This document shows, piece by piece, positions 22,693 to 32,700 of a DNA stretch of 64,000 nucleotides. The stretch comes from Symsagittifera roscoffensis. Its lineage: Eukaryota > Xenacoelomorpha > Acoela > Convolutidae. The DNA lies in contig NC_087066.1 of NCBI RefSeq assembly GCF_963678635.1, positions 50,961,581 to 51,025,580 of the forward strand. Reading direction: 5' to 3'. Below the pieces are notes generated by a model. It worked only from the letters and a program-made list of their open reading frames with translations, had not been told where the DNA came from and did not search any database. Both the position numbers and the translations under genes were made by a program. Numbering within the stretch: the stretch's first letter is position 1; the number at the start of each line of letters is the position of its first letter.

Positions 22693-22946
22693 GGCGACAA
22701 TTTGGCAACAGGCGACAATTGGTAACAGTAGACTAAGCGGGATACACTGATGCACGCGCAGTATTCATCTGGTTCCGGATGTATGCGCAGCTGAGCGAAG
22801 CCGAGCAAGCGTATTCTTCTTGCCCATGCCTTGGTACGAATTGTCGCTAGTTACGAATTGTCGCCTGTTACAAATTGTCGCCTGTTATGAACTGTCGCCT
22901 GTTACGAATTGACGCCTGTTATTTTCGCCTGTTACGAATTTTCGCG
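22693..22946. repeat. Inverted and tandem 17-bp minisatellite around a 105-bp core
   Basis: The right arm (22,834-22,946) has five to six tandem copies of a 17-bp unit TACGAATTGTCGCCTGT with substitutions. The left arm (22,693-22,728) has two units in reverse complement (GGCGACAATTTGGCAACA). The core between is G+C-richer and contains an imperfect hairpin (GCGCAGTATTCATC against GGATGTATGCGC). Arms of subterminal repeats around a short core are typical of foldback or MITE-like elements. No coding potential. Confidence 0.75.
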
Positions 22947-23116
22947 CTACCAGAAAATTGATCTTCAGACCAAAAATGTTTTCATCGAGTTTTTTTAAAC
23001 ACAAACCCCAATTGTTCCATTTTTTGAAAAGTGTTGGAAGGATTGTGCTCGGGGTGTTTTTCTTTTTGAGGAAGTTTTTATTGTGGATAACTATGCAATA
23101 AAAAGAAACAAAAGAA

Positions 23117-23654
23117 ACAAGAGCGCTTGTATCAGGGCGAGGCCCTGAAGGTTATCACTGACTTTTAAGGTCTATGGAGCAGTTATAATATGAAAAAAAA
23201 AGAGATGTAATAAAACAATATGAAACTTTTTGTTTTTAATTTCAGATTTTTTTTGTGAAAATCATCCTCCCAAACGCCATATGAGATACAAAGTGATTGA
23301 ATTTGCTCCTAGTAACAAATCAATTATGGCAATTAGGCTTCCTTCAACCAATTTGGAACAATTTTTAATATGGATTAAATCTCCGCTTACGCGTCAATAG
23401 CGCGAAACGTATCGCGCGTGAATTCTCCCAAATTGGCCAAAATGGCAATCATTAAACCTCCATAACTTCACAAAACGTAATCACCGGTGAACTATCTTTT
23501 CACATTTAGGCTCAAAACAACAATACCTTATGACTGATATAAAATAGATATCAATATCCGTAAAAAATGGCTAGTTACAAAGTCGACTTTCGTCTGAAAA
23601 AAAAACCACTCCGAGCACAAATGTACCTCACTTTCGTTGCGAAAGTCGGAACAC
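23117..23654 (-). mobile_element. Family H repeat, copy 3 (inverted)
   Basis: Read on the minus strand, it starts GTTCCGACTTTCGCAACGAA, with the 5' hairpin kept by compensating bases (CTTTCG..CGAAAG), and ends CAGGGCCTCGCCCTGATACA. The 3' hairpin is preserved with a changed loop. Full length, more diverged than copies 1 and 2. Confidence 0.8.
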
Positions 23655-25017
23655 AAAAAATTCTTTGTGCTTTAACTGAGAAAATTTTCCTTTTGACCAT
23701 ACTACATAAAACTATTGGAGTTGTAAAAAGTAAGCTTTGGTGATTTAGGATTAATCACGCGCGATGTGTTGCGACAATTGGCAGAAGGCGAGGACTCGCA
23801 TAGAATTTGAAAAAGCTAAGAGCAATTATCCATATTTATTGTGTAATTTCAATAATTTCAATTTGAAATTCAATATCCAACTTTAAAATAAACTGATTTA
23901 GCAACGCACAGCAAACAAACGGCTATGGCGTAGAGAGTGTGGAAATTGTGATGAATTTTTGCGAAACACTTTGATTTTGATAATTGGAAAAAATTGTTGC
24001 CTGCAACCATTACCGAAAATTTGGTGAAACCAATAATAAAGCACATTGATTGAGAATAATCGAAAATACAAAAAAAACCTTGAATTTTATTATTATGTTT
24101 TTGATTTCTTATGAATTTCAGTCAAGTTTTTCATGCCGAGCAATAACTTTTGGTCTTTTTCCAACTAAAGCACCAGCCATATCTAAGCCTGCCATAAAAA
24201 AAAAACATAACTTCAATTTCAATTTGTTCTGCAAAAAGTCCAACAAATTTTGATGCATTACGCTCACAAATGAAAAGATATTTATCTTTTGTCATTTGGC
24301 GAAATTTTGCAGGAAAAAAAGAAAAAATTATCTATTGTAAATGTTGTTGATTTGTAGTATTTCTGCAAGAAAAATTTTGTTTTCGAACATAGATAGAATT
24401 TTAGAATGGTCATCACATTTTGAGTAGCAATTCTACTTAATTATTAAAACCTATAGCAAAAAGCAAGAAAGATGCAAAATTCACGGAAAGTTTGCCAACT
24501 GTAGTTAACTCTTTTTGTCACACCCGTCAGCTTTTCCTTGCTCACACCGTTCATGGATAATTGTTCTTGGATTGCACCGGTCTTGGACACATCTGTTCGG
24601 CTTGCAAAATCTGGACATACTGAATTTTGGTCGCGACAGTCTAGAATCTAAAACACCACAGTTCCTTAGCAATAGTGTCTTTACACTACTAACTCGGTCG
24701 CGAAAGTATGTTTTTCTATTGGACTAAAAAGTCAATTGTAATTGTTCGGAATCAAGAGACAAAACGAGAGAAATTTTTTAAAATAATTATTCGAAGAAAT
24801 AGCGAAAAGTATTCAATAAAAATTAACAAAAAGCAGTTTTAGGTCAAAGTTTATCCTCCTATCTCAAATTTCAGTGTTCAAAATTTGCTGTCGGTACAGC
24901 CTTATAATGGGTACGACAAAAACCAATAAACTGCTTGTAGCGATTGTGAACGATTCGACTGTCCTTTAACGTCAATGAAAGAATTTCGATTTAAGAAATG
25001 CTGTAAAAATTATCAAA
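23655..25017. other. A+T-rich intergenic sequence with one coding-like minus-strand segment
   Basis: Mostly non-coding. From about 24,725 to the stop at 24,507-24,505 the minus strand is open for about 70 codons and includes a Cys-rich stretch (RFCKPNRCVQDRC, then ERCEQGK and DGCDKKS). The plus strand is also open here. The Cys spacing suggests a secreted-domain exon, but no splice partner was found, so this is not called as a gene. Confidence 0.35.
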
Positions 25018-25022
25018 AATAT

Positions 25023-25278
25023 TGTGATGTCCTACGAGGTATCTTGTTGTAAAACTAATTTGTAATTCAAGAATGTATTGACTTCACCTTTAAAAAATAG
25101 TTTTTCTTGTTGGTTTTAAGTTACTGAGAGCGGTTCTCAAAGTCATACGCTGAACTCTCCGCTGTGTACCAAAAGTCTCAGATCTAAATGACCTTGGACA
25201 CTTATAATAATAAACTAATTATAACACTGAAGGTTATGGTTACATCGTCATTACTGCTATTGCAGTAGCAGTATCACA
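25023..25278 (-). repeat. Element C 3' LTR
   Basis: 256 bp, TGTGATGTCC to GCAGTATCACA on the plus strand. The termini form a 7-bp inverted repeat with one mismatch (TGTGATG versus TATCACA); in the partner LTR the same 7 bp pair perfectly. A palindromic stretch TACTGCTATTGCAGTAGCAG lies near the right end. The base pairs just inside the element (GAGTGGGTA on the minus strand) are only weakly purine-rich, so the polypurine tract is poor. Confidence 0.95.
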
Positions 25279-25370
25279 TACCCACTCGAGTGAAAATTTT
25301 TTCTGATATAATTTTTAAAGCTCAGTTTTTTAAAATCTTAATGCTTTTCTGATTGCAAAATTTCATGTCT

Positions 25371-26370
25371 TTAATTTTCGTACAGTTCTATCCTCCAGCT
25401 AGGGTTGAGGTCCACTTCTTTGTCCAACGTGGCATAATCGAATTTTTTTCTGAAGATATGTCTCTCCAGTAGACTCAATCTCGACTCTGTTGGCCGGTCA
25501 TTCCGTGTCTTGAACTCTGTTAACCGTCTTCTGTACTTTTGTGAAGCCGGTTTTAAGAGTGCTTCCCCTGATAGTTCTTCTGAAATTTCCTTGATGAAAT
25601 GCTTTACTGGGTCCCCAAAACGTTGTAGTTCTTTGCTCTTGGTTTGTCGTGAGCTTCTTCTAACCCCTGCGTCTTCCACGCTGGAGTCATCGGATGCCCC
25701 CTGTGGAGGTTCGAATTTTTCATCTTTTTCTCCAACTGACTGGTTTTTTCCTCAAAGTTCGTCTGCCACCTTTTGTAACCCCTCTTGAGTACTTGATCTG
25801 CCAGATTCTCCCACTCCGCCGGTTCCAGGTTTCTATTTTGGAATGTGTCCAGTTTATCCTCGGGTAAATCTTTTTTCTTGCGTTGAACTTGATTGTGTGT
25901 TGCTGTCCGTGGCATCTACCGTAGCAGTTTGTTTAGTGGTTGGTTCTGGTTCTTCCTTATCGTTTTGTTTTTGGTCTTTGATTTTTTCTTCGTTTTCTTT
26001 AATGCGACCTCTTCTTGTGTTTCTGGTCCTTTTGACGAACTCGGTCCCACTGTGTTTGGTTTGCCTCTTTTGATGGCGAGGCTTAAACCTCCCCCTGATT
26101 CGGTGTCTTTAGGCGTTACTATGATTTGGTTTTGTTGAAACCGGTCTAGAGGGTTTACAAAGTCTGCCAGCTCCACCTGCCGTCGCAGTTCTTCATCAGA
26201 GTTGCTTTCCTCCAATTTTTCGGGAGAACTGATCTTCTGCAGCTTCTTGCGTGGCTCTGCTGATGGGCTTTTTCCTGCTCCCTGAGCCTGGTCCTGCGAG
26301 ATGTAGATTGATTTTCACCTTTGCGATGTCTGATTTCCGGTATATCGATCCCGTTTCCGCTGTAATTTTT
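25371..26370 (-). pseudogene. Element C: integrase C-terminal tail
   Basis: Minus-strand frames 26,215-25,916, 25,915-25,604 and 25,679-25,371 encode charged, low-complexity sequence (KKTKKKSKTKNKTIRK) and end with RRSSRQTKSKELQRFGDPVK. RRSSR-rich ends followed by a short acidic/aromatic tail are common at the C-terminus of Ty3/Gypsy integrases. The pol frame appears to end at 25,371, 92 bp before the 3' LTR. The piece is split into at least three frames. Confidence 0.75.
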
Positions 26371-26749
26371 CATTTTAACGGCTTCATGAGTGCTTGTTCG
26401 CTCTTCCTTAAGTCGTCTTTACGCAGAATTGTTTTTTGTTGGAAAATGTGAAGGTACATCTTCTTTATCTTCGATGGATCCCTTCTCCTATGAGTAAATC
26501 ATCTCTTTACGGAGCTCAGATTTTGACTGTCCAGTTGTGTCCACCAGTCTTTGAATGTCGTTTTTTGCTGCATCTCTACGCTCCTCATTCCACCGAGCGT
26601 TCGCCTTCAACGGCTCCTTGAGTTCTTTCGCGCTGGCGGTCTCGATCTGTGTATGGTTGCTGCTAACACAAGGAGCTGGTGTCTCTGCTGAGCTCTCCCT
26701 TTCTTACGATCTTCAAATTCTCTCAGGATTGATCGATCCTCCGATTGAG

Positions 26750-27651
26750 CTTTGACGCCGTCAATGCCGATTGTTCCAGGTGTTTTTTGTCTAAATAGTC
26801 AGGGTTAATTATGAACTTGTCAAGTAGAATCTTGAGTTCATTTTTTGAAAGTCTGCCGAAGTGTGCCTGAAATGGAGATTCTCGAATGGTTTACTGTTTG
26901 TTCCACCTTAAATCACGGATTATTGTACTAAGGCAAAGTTTGATCGATCGCTGATTTTCTTCTAGTAACATTAGCCCCAATCTTCGCTTTATTGTTCGTA
27001 TAGTTCGTTTAATAGTCCACACCCTCGATGGTTGCCAACCGGACAGAAGTTTTGTTCAATCGTTTTCTCAATACAAAATTTTTTAAGTGTTTTCCCTTTA
27101 AAGCCCGAGAATTTATCAGAACGAATCAATTTTGGAATGCAATGTGTGTCTATGTAGGTTTGCAAAAAAATCCACTCGTTGATTTAGTGATTTTTACTGA
27201 AGGAAATTTCGGGAATCGATCTATAGCTACAAGAAGATATTTTTTTTCCTTTATGATTTTCTAACGGTCCCGCGTAATCTAATTATACTTCTTGACCCAG
27301 CGGCGTAAGCAGTGGTAGCGGTTTTGACGAAAATTTTGGAATGAGGTATTTTGCGTGCTTACCATATCTGGTGCAACTACGGCTCTCCTCCGCAAGGTTC
27401 ATTATGTCTTTGTGCATATGCGGCCACCACAGGTATTGTGAGACCCCAAGCATGGCTTCTTGCCCCGGGTGTCCTCGATGGATTCTTTTGAGCACTGCTT
27501 GTCCCAATTGTACTGGGACTGCCAGTCTGTTATCCACCAGAATGCAGTCGTCTTGCACCGCCACCGGCGACCACAGAGGATTAGTATATTGTCCCATTAG
27601 CTCGAATCCTTGTTTGTCCCCTCGTTTTATTACTCGTTTGAGCCGGTCCAT
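26750..27651 (-). pseudogene. Element C: integrase core with lost Cys and Glu
   Basis: Minus strand from 27,651: DDCILVDNRLAVPVQLGQ, then the zinc-binding module IHRGHPG, QYLWWPHMHKDI and SRSCTRYGK. The first Cys of the HHCC set is Ser. A stop at 27,285-27,283 is followed by LDYAGP (first Asp). IRSD (second Asp) lies near 27.12 kb in another frame. The third acidic residue is Lys in TIKRTIRTIKRRLG (codon AAA at 27,010-27,008 in place of GAA). The sequence continues to HFGRLSKNEL near 26.85 kb. Order and spacing match the D-D-E core, but the enzyme would be dead. Confidence 0.9.
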
Positions 27652-27699
27652 CTAGGTGTCCTCTGAAGTCAACTCTGATAAGAGGCTCTTGTCGAAAAT

Positions 27700-28406
27700 T
27701 TTTGGAAGATTGTCCAATGTGTCTTCCGTGGGTTGCCTTCGCAGCTTAGCTTATTGGCACTGGTACGCTCTCCTCCACCGCCGCTTCCAGTTGTCGAGTA
27801 CTACTTAGTGGTGTGCTGGACTCTCCCCCCCCCCCCCAATCAATTGCCAGAATGATAGGACCATATTGTCCGCCTCTCTTTGTTGGTCCTCTGACAGTTG
27901 CCACTTTACTCGGGACTGGTGACTTGTTTCACTATCTGAGCTGTCTCTATTCTTCCAGCTCCCTCGAATTATCTTCCTTGTTCTTTGCAGTGTTTCCGTG
28001 ACTTCCTCTTCTTCTGATAGTTCTTTTGCGTTGTTCATTGATCGGTTCAACCTCTGGTATAGAATGTTCTCTTCTCTGTCCTCACTTCTCCATTCCTGTG
28101 GTGTATCCGACATTCTTTCTGACATCTCCTTCCGTGAATTTGTTTTTGTATTTTTTTCCACTGATTTTTGTGCTGTTTTTGCAGTTTTATTACTCGACTG
28201 TGTGCTCGGTTGAAATGAAGAAAAAGATATTCGTTTTCTTTGTGACCTGCTGTTTAGCTGTTTGGACGATCGCGAAAGTTGATTTATTTCGTTCCGGTTG
28301 GGCTTTGCTCGCTTTTGACCGTTATGGTTGCCATAGCAACCACAAGTTGATGACTTATTCGCCACAAACCTTGTGGAATATTCTAAAATATTTTAGTTCC
28401 ATTTGA
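27700..28406 (-). pseudogene. Element C: long charged tether between RNase H and integrase
   Basis: The frame 28,365-27,805 is open for 186 codons and encodes Ser/Lys/Glu/Arg-rich sequence (SFQPSTQSSNKTAKTAQKSV, KELSEEEEVTETLQRTRKII, SDSETSHQSRVKWQL). It resembles no enzyme and lies where Ty3/Gypsy elements have a shorter linker. It is the longest uninterrupted frame in the element. It could be an expanded flexible linker or an inserted segment. Confidence 0.65.
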
Positions 28407-28599
28407 GCGAACAAATGTTTTCTAGCCTACTGTTCATGCAGTCTAAAGCTTTGTGAAAGGAGTTAAATATTGATACCACAAATTTTTCGTCTAATTCAGA
28501 TTCGGGCCAGGGAGCACTATACGGATCACGCAATAAATAATCGACAATCCCCATACCCTTCACTGAAATGTGAACTATTTTAAATTGAAAGGGCAATAA

Positions 28600-28925
28600 C
28601 CGATCGACTTACCGGGTCAACCGTGATTGATGCGTTTTGCTTGATTAGTTCCCATCGAGGGCTGAGGTTAAGGCTTTATGATCCGTTGCAATGGTATACT
28701 CGTTCCCCAGTAGGTAGTGTTTGTATCTGTCAACTGTCCAAACACTCGCAAGTAACTCTAGCTCGTTTGTTGAGTATTTTTTTTCTTGTACATTTAGGTA
28801 CCTTGATGCAAACAAAATTGGAGCACACGAACCTTCGTCAGTTTGTTTGTTTTTCGAGTGTGGATCCCAAATCGTTGTGGCTTGCGTCTTATTTAGCTGT
28901 TGTGTCCCGATTTGCATCATAGTAA
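28600..28925 (-). pseudogene. Element C: RNase H domain
   Basis: The frame 28,920-28,645 reads SCAPILFASRYLNVQEKKYS, then TNELELLASVWTVDRYKHYL and ATDHKALTSAL. This is a textbook Ty3/Gypsy RNase H with the catalytic Glu in NELELL and the Asp in TDHKAL. Upstream the frame is broken near the first catalytic Asp (YYDANRDT region). It is among the best preserved parts of the element. Confidence 0.92.
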
Positions 28926-29229
28926 TTTACTTCGGAAATGTTAGCTACTGCGCTTTATGTCGTGTCAAACACCACTGTGTGTTCATCCCCCCACTCGAAC
29001 TTTTTTTCTGTTAATTTCATGATCTTGAACTTTTTTTTGATTTTGCTTCTTAAGGAGTAGACAGAGTTTATCCGTTAAACATGCTGCGTTTGGGATGAAT
29101 TTCGCTAGTTGGTTTATACTACATAGAAAGGATCTTAAATGCTTCTTTGATTTAGTTGGGTTAAGATTTTGAATGGCTTCTGTTTTTGTGAGTTTTGGTA
29201 AAACCCCCGATTCCGGAAGGTGATGGCCT

Positions 29230-29940
29230 AGCCAGTCAACTTGATTTTCGAAGAATTCACATTTTTATATATTCAACGCCAGATTTTCACCATTCAAATT
29301 TTTTAGTAGCTTCTCTACTGACTCTTCGTTTTCTGTTTCAATTCCTTTTGGTACAATGAGAGTATCGTCTAAGAAACAAAAAGTGATTTTTGCATGGTTG
29401 ATTGTTTGTTCCATGGCTTTTTGAAGCTCGTCCAGCATGTCAGCTGGACCATAAAACACTGTGAGGAACCGATATGTCCCAGAAGCGTTTCCGCGACGAT
29501 ATTGAAGTTACACTGTCTCGCTGTGTCTGCAACTAGTTTTAACTGACTATACGCATATTTTAGGTCTTACATTGTGAAGTAGAGTGTGCCCTCTTTCTTT
29601 TCCGTGACTATCTGACTTACCCCATCAATAAGCTCGTCCACATTAGGCAATTGATACTTGTGTTTGAAAAGTGTCTGTTTATTGAGTTTGCATCAAGTGC
29701 CAATTTTATCGAATCATCTTTTTTCATTGTTAATACCTTTGGAGCTATGAAACAATCGCTTGTGCTTTTTTTCAACTTAGTTATATGACCCTCTGTCAGT
29801 AATTTTTCAATTTCTTTTTCTACCTTGTCTTGTATATGAATTGGTATTCTTCTCCCTTTTTCCTGAATCGGGCACAAGGAATATTTGTTTTTTGAGCTCA
29901 CTATGAGGTTTTTTGAGATCGCCTGTCTTACAAACAAATC
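29230..29940 (-). pseudogene. Element C: reverse transcriptase
   Basis: Minus strand: the 5' part is the frame 29,937-29,617 (EKEIEKLLTEGHITKLKKST). A different frame then has YFTM-stop-DLKYAYSQLKL (about 29.58-29.54 kb), where DLKYAYS is the first metal-binding block and is directly preceded by a stop codon. The FLDD box lies in ITFCFLDDTLIVPKGIETEN (29,459-29,265), followed by a WLGHHLPESGV-like thumb region at about 29.2 kb. Both catalytic Asp motifs survive, but three frames are needed. Confidence 0.9.
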
Positions 29941-30109
29941 GCTAAATATTGTACAAAAAAATAATAATTATTTCAAATTTCCGACTGCTCGCACATGAGC
30001 ACGTCAAACCTTGACAGTTCTTTTGGGGCTGTTTTCTGTGTGGTCGAGATCCCCACCTGTCCTTGTAGATCCAAGCCCATTATGCATCTAGTCTTGAGTT
30101 CTGTCACTA

Positions 30110-30335
30110 AGAACTTGGCACTTTTAACTTCATAACCCGCAGATCGTTATTTGTCTTTAACGCACCCAGAACACAGATCGGTTGCTTATTATATTCTACA
30201 AATTGGGTGGTCAAGTTTAGTTTTTCGGCCGGTATAAATCATGCTTTTTTTTGTTTTTCGATGAATTCTTTTGTCGTCGCCCAACTTAGAAAAGATACTG
30301 GGCTTACCGTATCTACTCTCAATTGAATTATTTGA
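30110..30335 (-). pseudogene. Element C: retroviral-type aspartic protease, active-site Gly lost
   Basis: Minus strand: IIQLRVDTVSPVSFLSWATT. The expected active-site triad is D-T-G, followed by S; here it reads D-T-V-S, with GTA where GGA is expected (near 30,306). About 25 codons later there is a stop, then sequence ending in GALKTNNDLRVMKLKVP. The frame differs from the upstream gag-pol frame (30,579-30,328). Confidence 0.75.
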
Positions 30336-31624
30336 TTGTCTGTTCGTAGAGCAATTTTATTTTATTGGATGTTTGATCTCTAAGTAACCTTTGTCCCAAC
30401 AATTGTTGGCTTCTCCCCTTGATTATTTCTCCCACATATCTTGAGATTCTTGCACCCTCTGATAAATGTGGTTGTTTTGACATCACTTCGAAATCACTAC
30501 ATGATCCGAAGTGTTCTCTTATGAGATCGCACTCGTCTTCCGATCTTTCAGAGTCCTCCATAACGTCACTCACTTGCAAAATGGTTGGGTTTCACGCAGT
30601 TTTTGCAAGTTTTACCCATTGCCATGCAGGTTTTCAGGTGTCCCTGATTTAATGCACTTCCACATCTTTTGCATGGTTTTGCTTGACCAACAGAACTTTT
30701 CGGTCTAGTGTTGTTTTGTCGTTTATTGTTTTCCCTCTTGTACTGTTGTTTTCTTGTAGTCCCAACCGGGTTTTGTACTGCAATCACTGGTCTTTGTTTT
30801 ATCTTCACTCCGGAATTGTAACTGGTACTCGTTTCTGCCACTATTGCTGCATTCGTCTTTTGAAACGCCATTGTGGTCAATTTACTATGTTCAAATATTA
30901 TGATTTTCTTGAGTACTTCCTAGGGCTCAAGTGTTTTGAAAGATAGAGTGTCCTGCATCGTCATTGTTTTCATTTCAGGTTTAATTAAATCTCGAGTAAT
31001 TTAATTTTAAAGATTTTCTAATTCCGATCGTGCTGCCTGAGCAGTTAGCGCCGCATGGAATGCTTCCAAACGTTCCCCTGGTCCTTGCATTCTTGTAAAG
31101 AGTTTGTATCTTTCATACGTTACACATTTAATCTTTTGGAATGAATTCGATGCTACTTCCGTGATTTCATTCAATGAGTTTTAAGAACTTTCAGCATTGG
31201 TTTTTTCTGTAGAAATCGGTTTTTCTGTTCCTAGAGAGAGGAATTAGCTGGATACAACCTTCTTCTGTAACTCATTATAAAAAACATTGTAACCAACCCT
31301 TGGGCCACGTATTGTTTTCTCCTCATTTTCCAGCATAACTCGATCTCTTGCTAATTTATCTCTGACTTTTCGGGCTGTTATTGCAGCTTCATTTCCTCCC
31401 TCGCGTGGTGTCTCTGGTCTTGGTGGTGGTTCTTCCAGTATGCCTTTTGGGTCCTTCAGCATATTTTCTGATTTGGTATTTTCTTTCACTGTTACAGCCA
31501 TTAGAAATTATTCTAACCAGATTTTGATCTGCCACGGTGGGTCTAGATTGGCTGTCGCCCAAAATACTGGTATTCGCATATCAGTACGATTGTCCTGAGC
31601 TGAGAATCCTGCTGGCTGCGCCAT
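30328..31624 (-). pseudogene. Element C: gag with two zinc knuckles, interrupted
   Basis: The first ATG (31,624-31,622) is only four bases from the LTR end and opens a frame MAQPAGFSAQDNRTD running to 31,244, broken once by TAA at codon 39 (31,510-31,508) just before FLMAVTVKEN. After a frameshifted middle, the frame 30,880-30,566 carries knuckle 1, CKRCGSALNQGHLKTC (CX2CX7HX3C), and knuckle 2, CKNCVKPNHFASE. In knuckle 2 the final Cys is replaced by a TGA stop. The region to 30,328 (frame 30,579-30,328) is an acidic gag-pol junction. Confidence 0.85.
31607..31623 (-). promoter_or_regulatory. Possible primer-binding site inside the gag start
   Basis: On the minus strand TGGCGCAGCCAGCAGG begins five bases after the LTR end, at the place where a tRNA primer-binding site (usually starting TGG) is expected, but it also encodes gag codons 1-6. 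I cannot match it to a tRNA by eye. Confidence 0.3.
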
Positions 31625-31628
31625 GGGA

Positions 31629-31884
31629 TGTGATATCCTACGAGGTATCTTGTTGTAAAACTAATTTGTAATTCAAGAATGTATTATCTTGACTTTTAAT
31701 AAATAGTTTTTCTCGTTGGTTCTAAGTTACTGAGAGCGGTTCTTAAAGTCATACGCTGAACTCTCCGCTGTGTACAAAAAGTCTCAGATCTAAATGACCT
31801 TGGTCACTTATAATAATTAACTAATTATAACACTGAAGGTTATGGTTACATCATCGTTACTGCTATTGCAGTAGCAGTATCACA
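31629..31884 (-). repeat. Element C 5' LTR
   Basis: 256 bp, TGTGATATCC to GCAGTATCACA on the plus strand, so the minus-strand element starts TGTGATACTGC. It matches the 3' LTR at all but 14 positions, five of them clustered at about 31,686-31,700. On the minus strand TTATTATAAGTG is a possible TATA-type element; no AATAAA was seen on that strand. Confidence 0.95.
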
Positions 31885-31889
31885 AATAT

Positions 31890-32382
31890 GGACAAAAACA
31901 ATTTTTTTCATTTTCTAAGTTTTTTCATTCCTGAAACAGAACTGTGTTGAGATTTATTTTCATTTAAATGACTATCATGGTTTCATCCTTCAGTAATACA
32001 TCCTTGATTAAACTCCATGACAAACTAATCAATAATATGCTGTCTGGATGATCAAGCATTCACAAAGATGAGCACTATTGAATGTTTTACAAAGGGAATG
32101 TAAGCAGCTTTTAAATCTCGACGATCTCCACCATCTACCTGCGTCGAATTTTAGTTTCGAATCTTTTATATTGTAAAATACTCTCTTTTTTACCATCATC
32201 GCAGTAAAGATCTTAGAAACAATCCGCTCAATTTTACTGGAGTTTGTACAGTCACGAAACATAATACATCGTGTGCTAAGCAGATATCTTCTTCTTTTAA
32301 TAATTTCAAAAAACTAAGTTTTCTCGCCTTCGACAGTTTTGGGAATCTACAAAACATACACATAGAAATAGTAAGTTTTTGA
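31890..32382. other. Intergenic sequence right of element C
   Basis: Two overlapping minus-strand frames (32,396-32,196 and 32,262-32,029) contain leucine-rich words (LPRIQKLTISM, KARKLSFLKLL), but no repeat register or splice structure can be shown. No gene is called. Confidence 0.4.
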
Positions 32383-32700
32383 ATTCGAGGAAGCACAACA
32401 CCCGAAAAGTTTTCCTTTCAATTTGCCCTCAATCCCAGTCTATTCTACCAGATGAACACCCTACCAACTGAAGTCAGCTAACGGCCCTTCCTCGACGCCT
32501 ATCTAGACCGGATAGACCTTAACGCTCCCATAATTGACCTCACTGGCTTCCCCCATGAGCTGGTATGCCACAACACAACTGTTATCACCCCTATGGACTT
32601 GTGGCTCCGTCCGATTGAAGTTCCGACAATTCTAGAGCTTGCATTGGGTATGCAACAACATCATCCCATTAAAATAGATTTGGAGTTTCCCAGACTCTAA
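32383..32700 (+). pseudogene. Coding-like relic with one in-frame stop, function unknown
   Basis: A single plus-strand frame runs from 32,383 to the stop at 32,698-32,700, broken only by TAA at 32,479-32,481. Its G+C and codon use differ from the A+T-rich surroundings, and the peptide looks protein-like (RPFLDAYLDRIDLNAPIIDL, GFPHELVCHNTTVIT, MDLWLRPIEV). No start codon or splice site is evident and I do not recognise the family. The last codons overlap the left inverted repeat of the adjacent element, so the real frame may have continued before that insertion. It may be a dead exon or a fragment of another mobile element. Confidence 0.45.

Larger units (their letters stand above)
25023..31884 (-). 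mobile_element. Element C: structurally complete Ty3/Gypsy LTR retrotransposon
   Basis: 6,862 bp bounded by two 256-bp LTRs in direct orientation. The 5-bp target duplication AATAT is seen at 25,018-25,022 and 31,885-31,889. LTRs start TGTGAT and end ATCACA. On the minus strand the order is gag (from 31,624), protease (about 30.3 kb), RT (29.9-29.2), RNase H (28.9-28.6), a long tether (28.4-27.7), integrase (27.65-26.75) and a C-terminal tail to 25,371. RT-RNase H-integrase order and motifs place it in Ty3/Gypsy (Metaviridae-type). I count 14 differences between the LTRs (about 5%), so the insertion is old. All domains carry stops, frameshifts or lost active-site residues. Confidence 0.95.

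Noticed and set aside
27341-27655. Plus-strand 104-codon frame with many Cys residues
   Set aside because: It is exactly antisense to the integrase zinc-finger region of element C, and the Cys pattern is a by-product.
28026-28406. Plus-strand 126-codon hydrophobic frame resembling a membrane protein
   Set aside because: Antisense to the Ser/Glu/Lys-rich linker of element C; complements of such codons give Phe/Leu/Ser.
31890-32400. Leucine-rich minus-strand frames as an LRR or F-box gene
   Set aside because: No regular repeat spacing, no start or splice signals, and the frames are broken within 200 bp.
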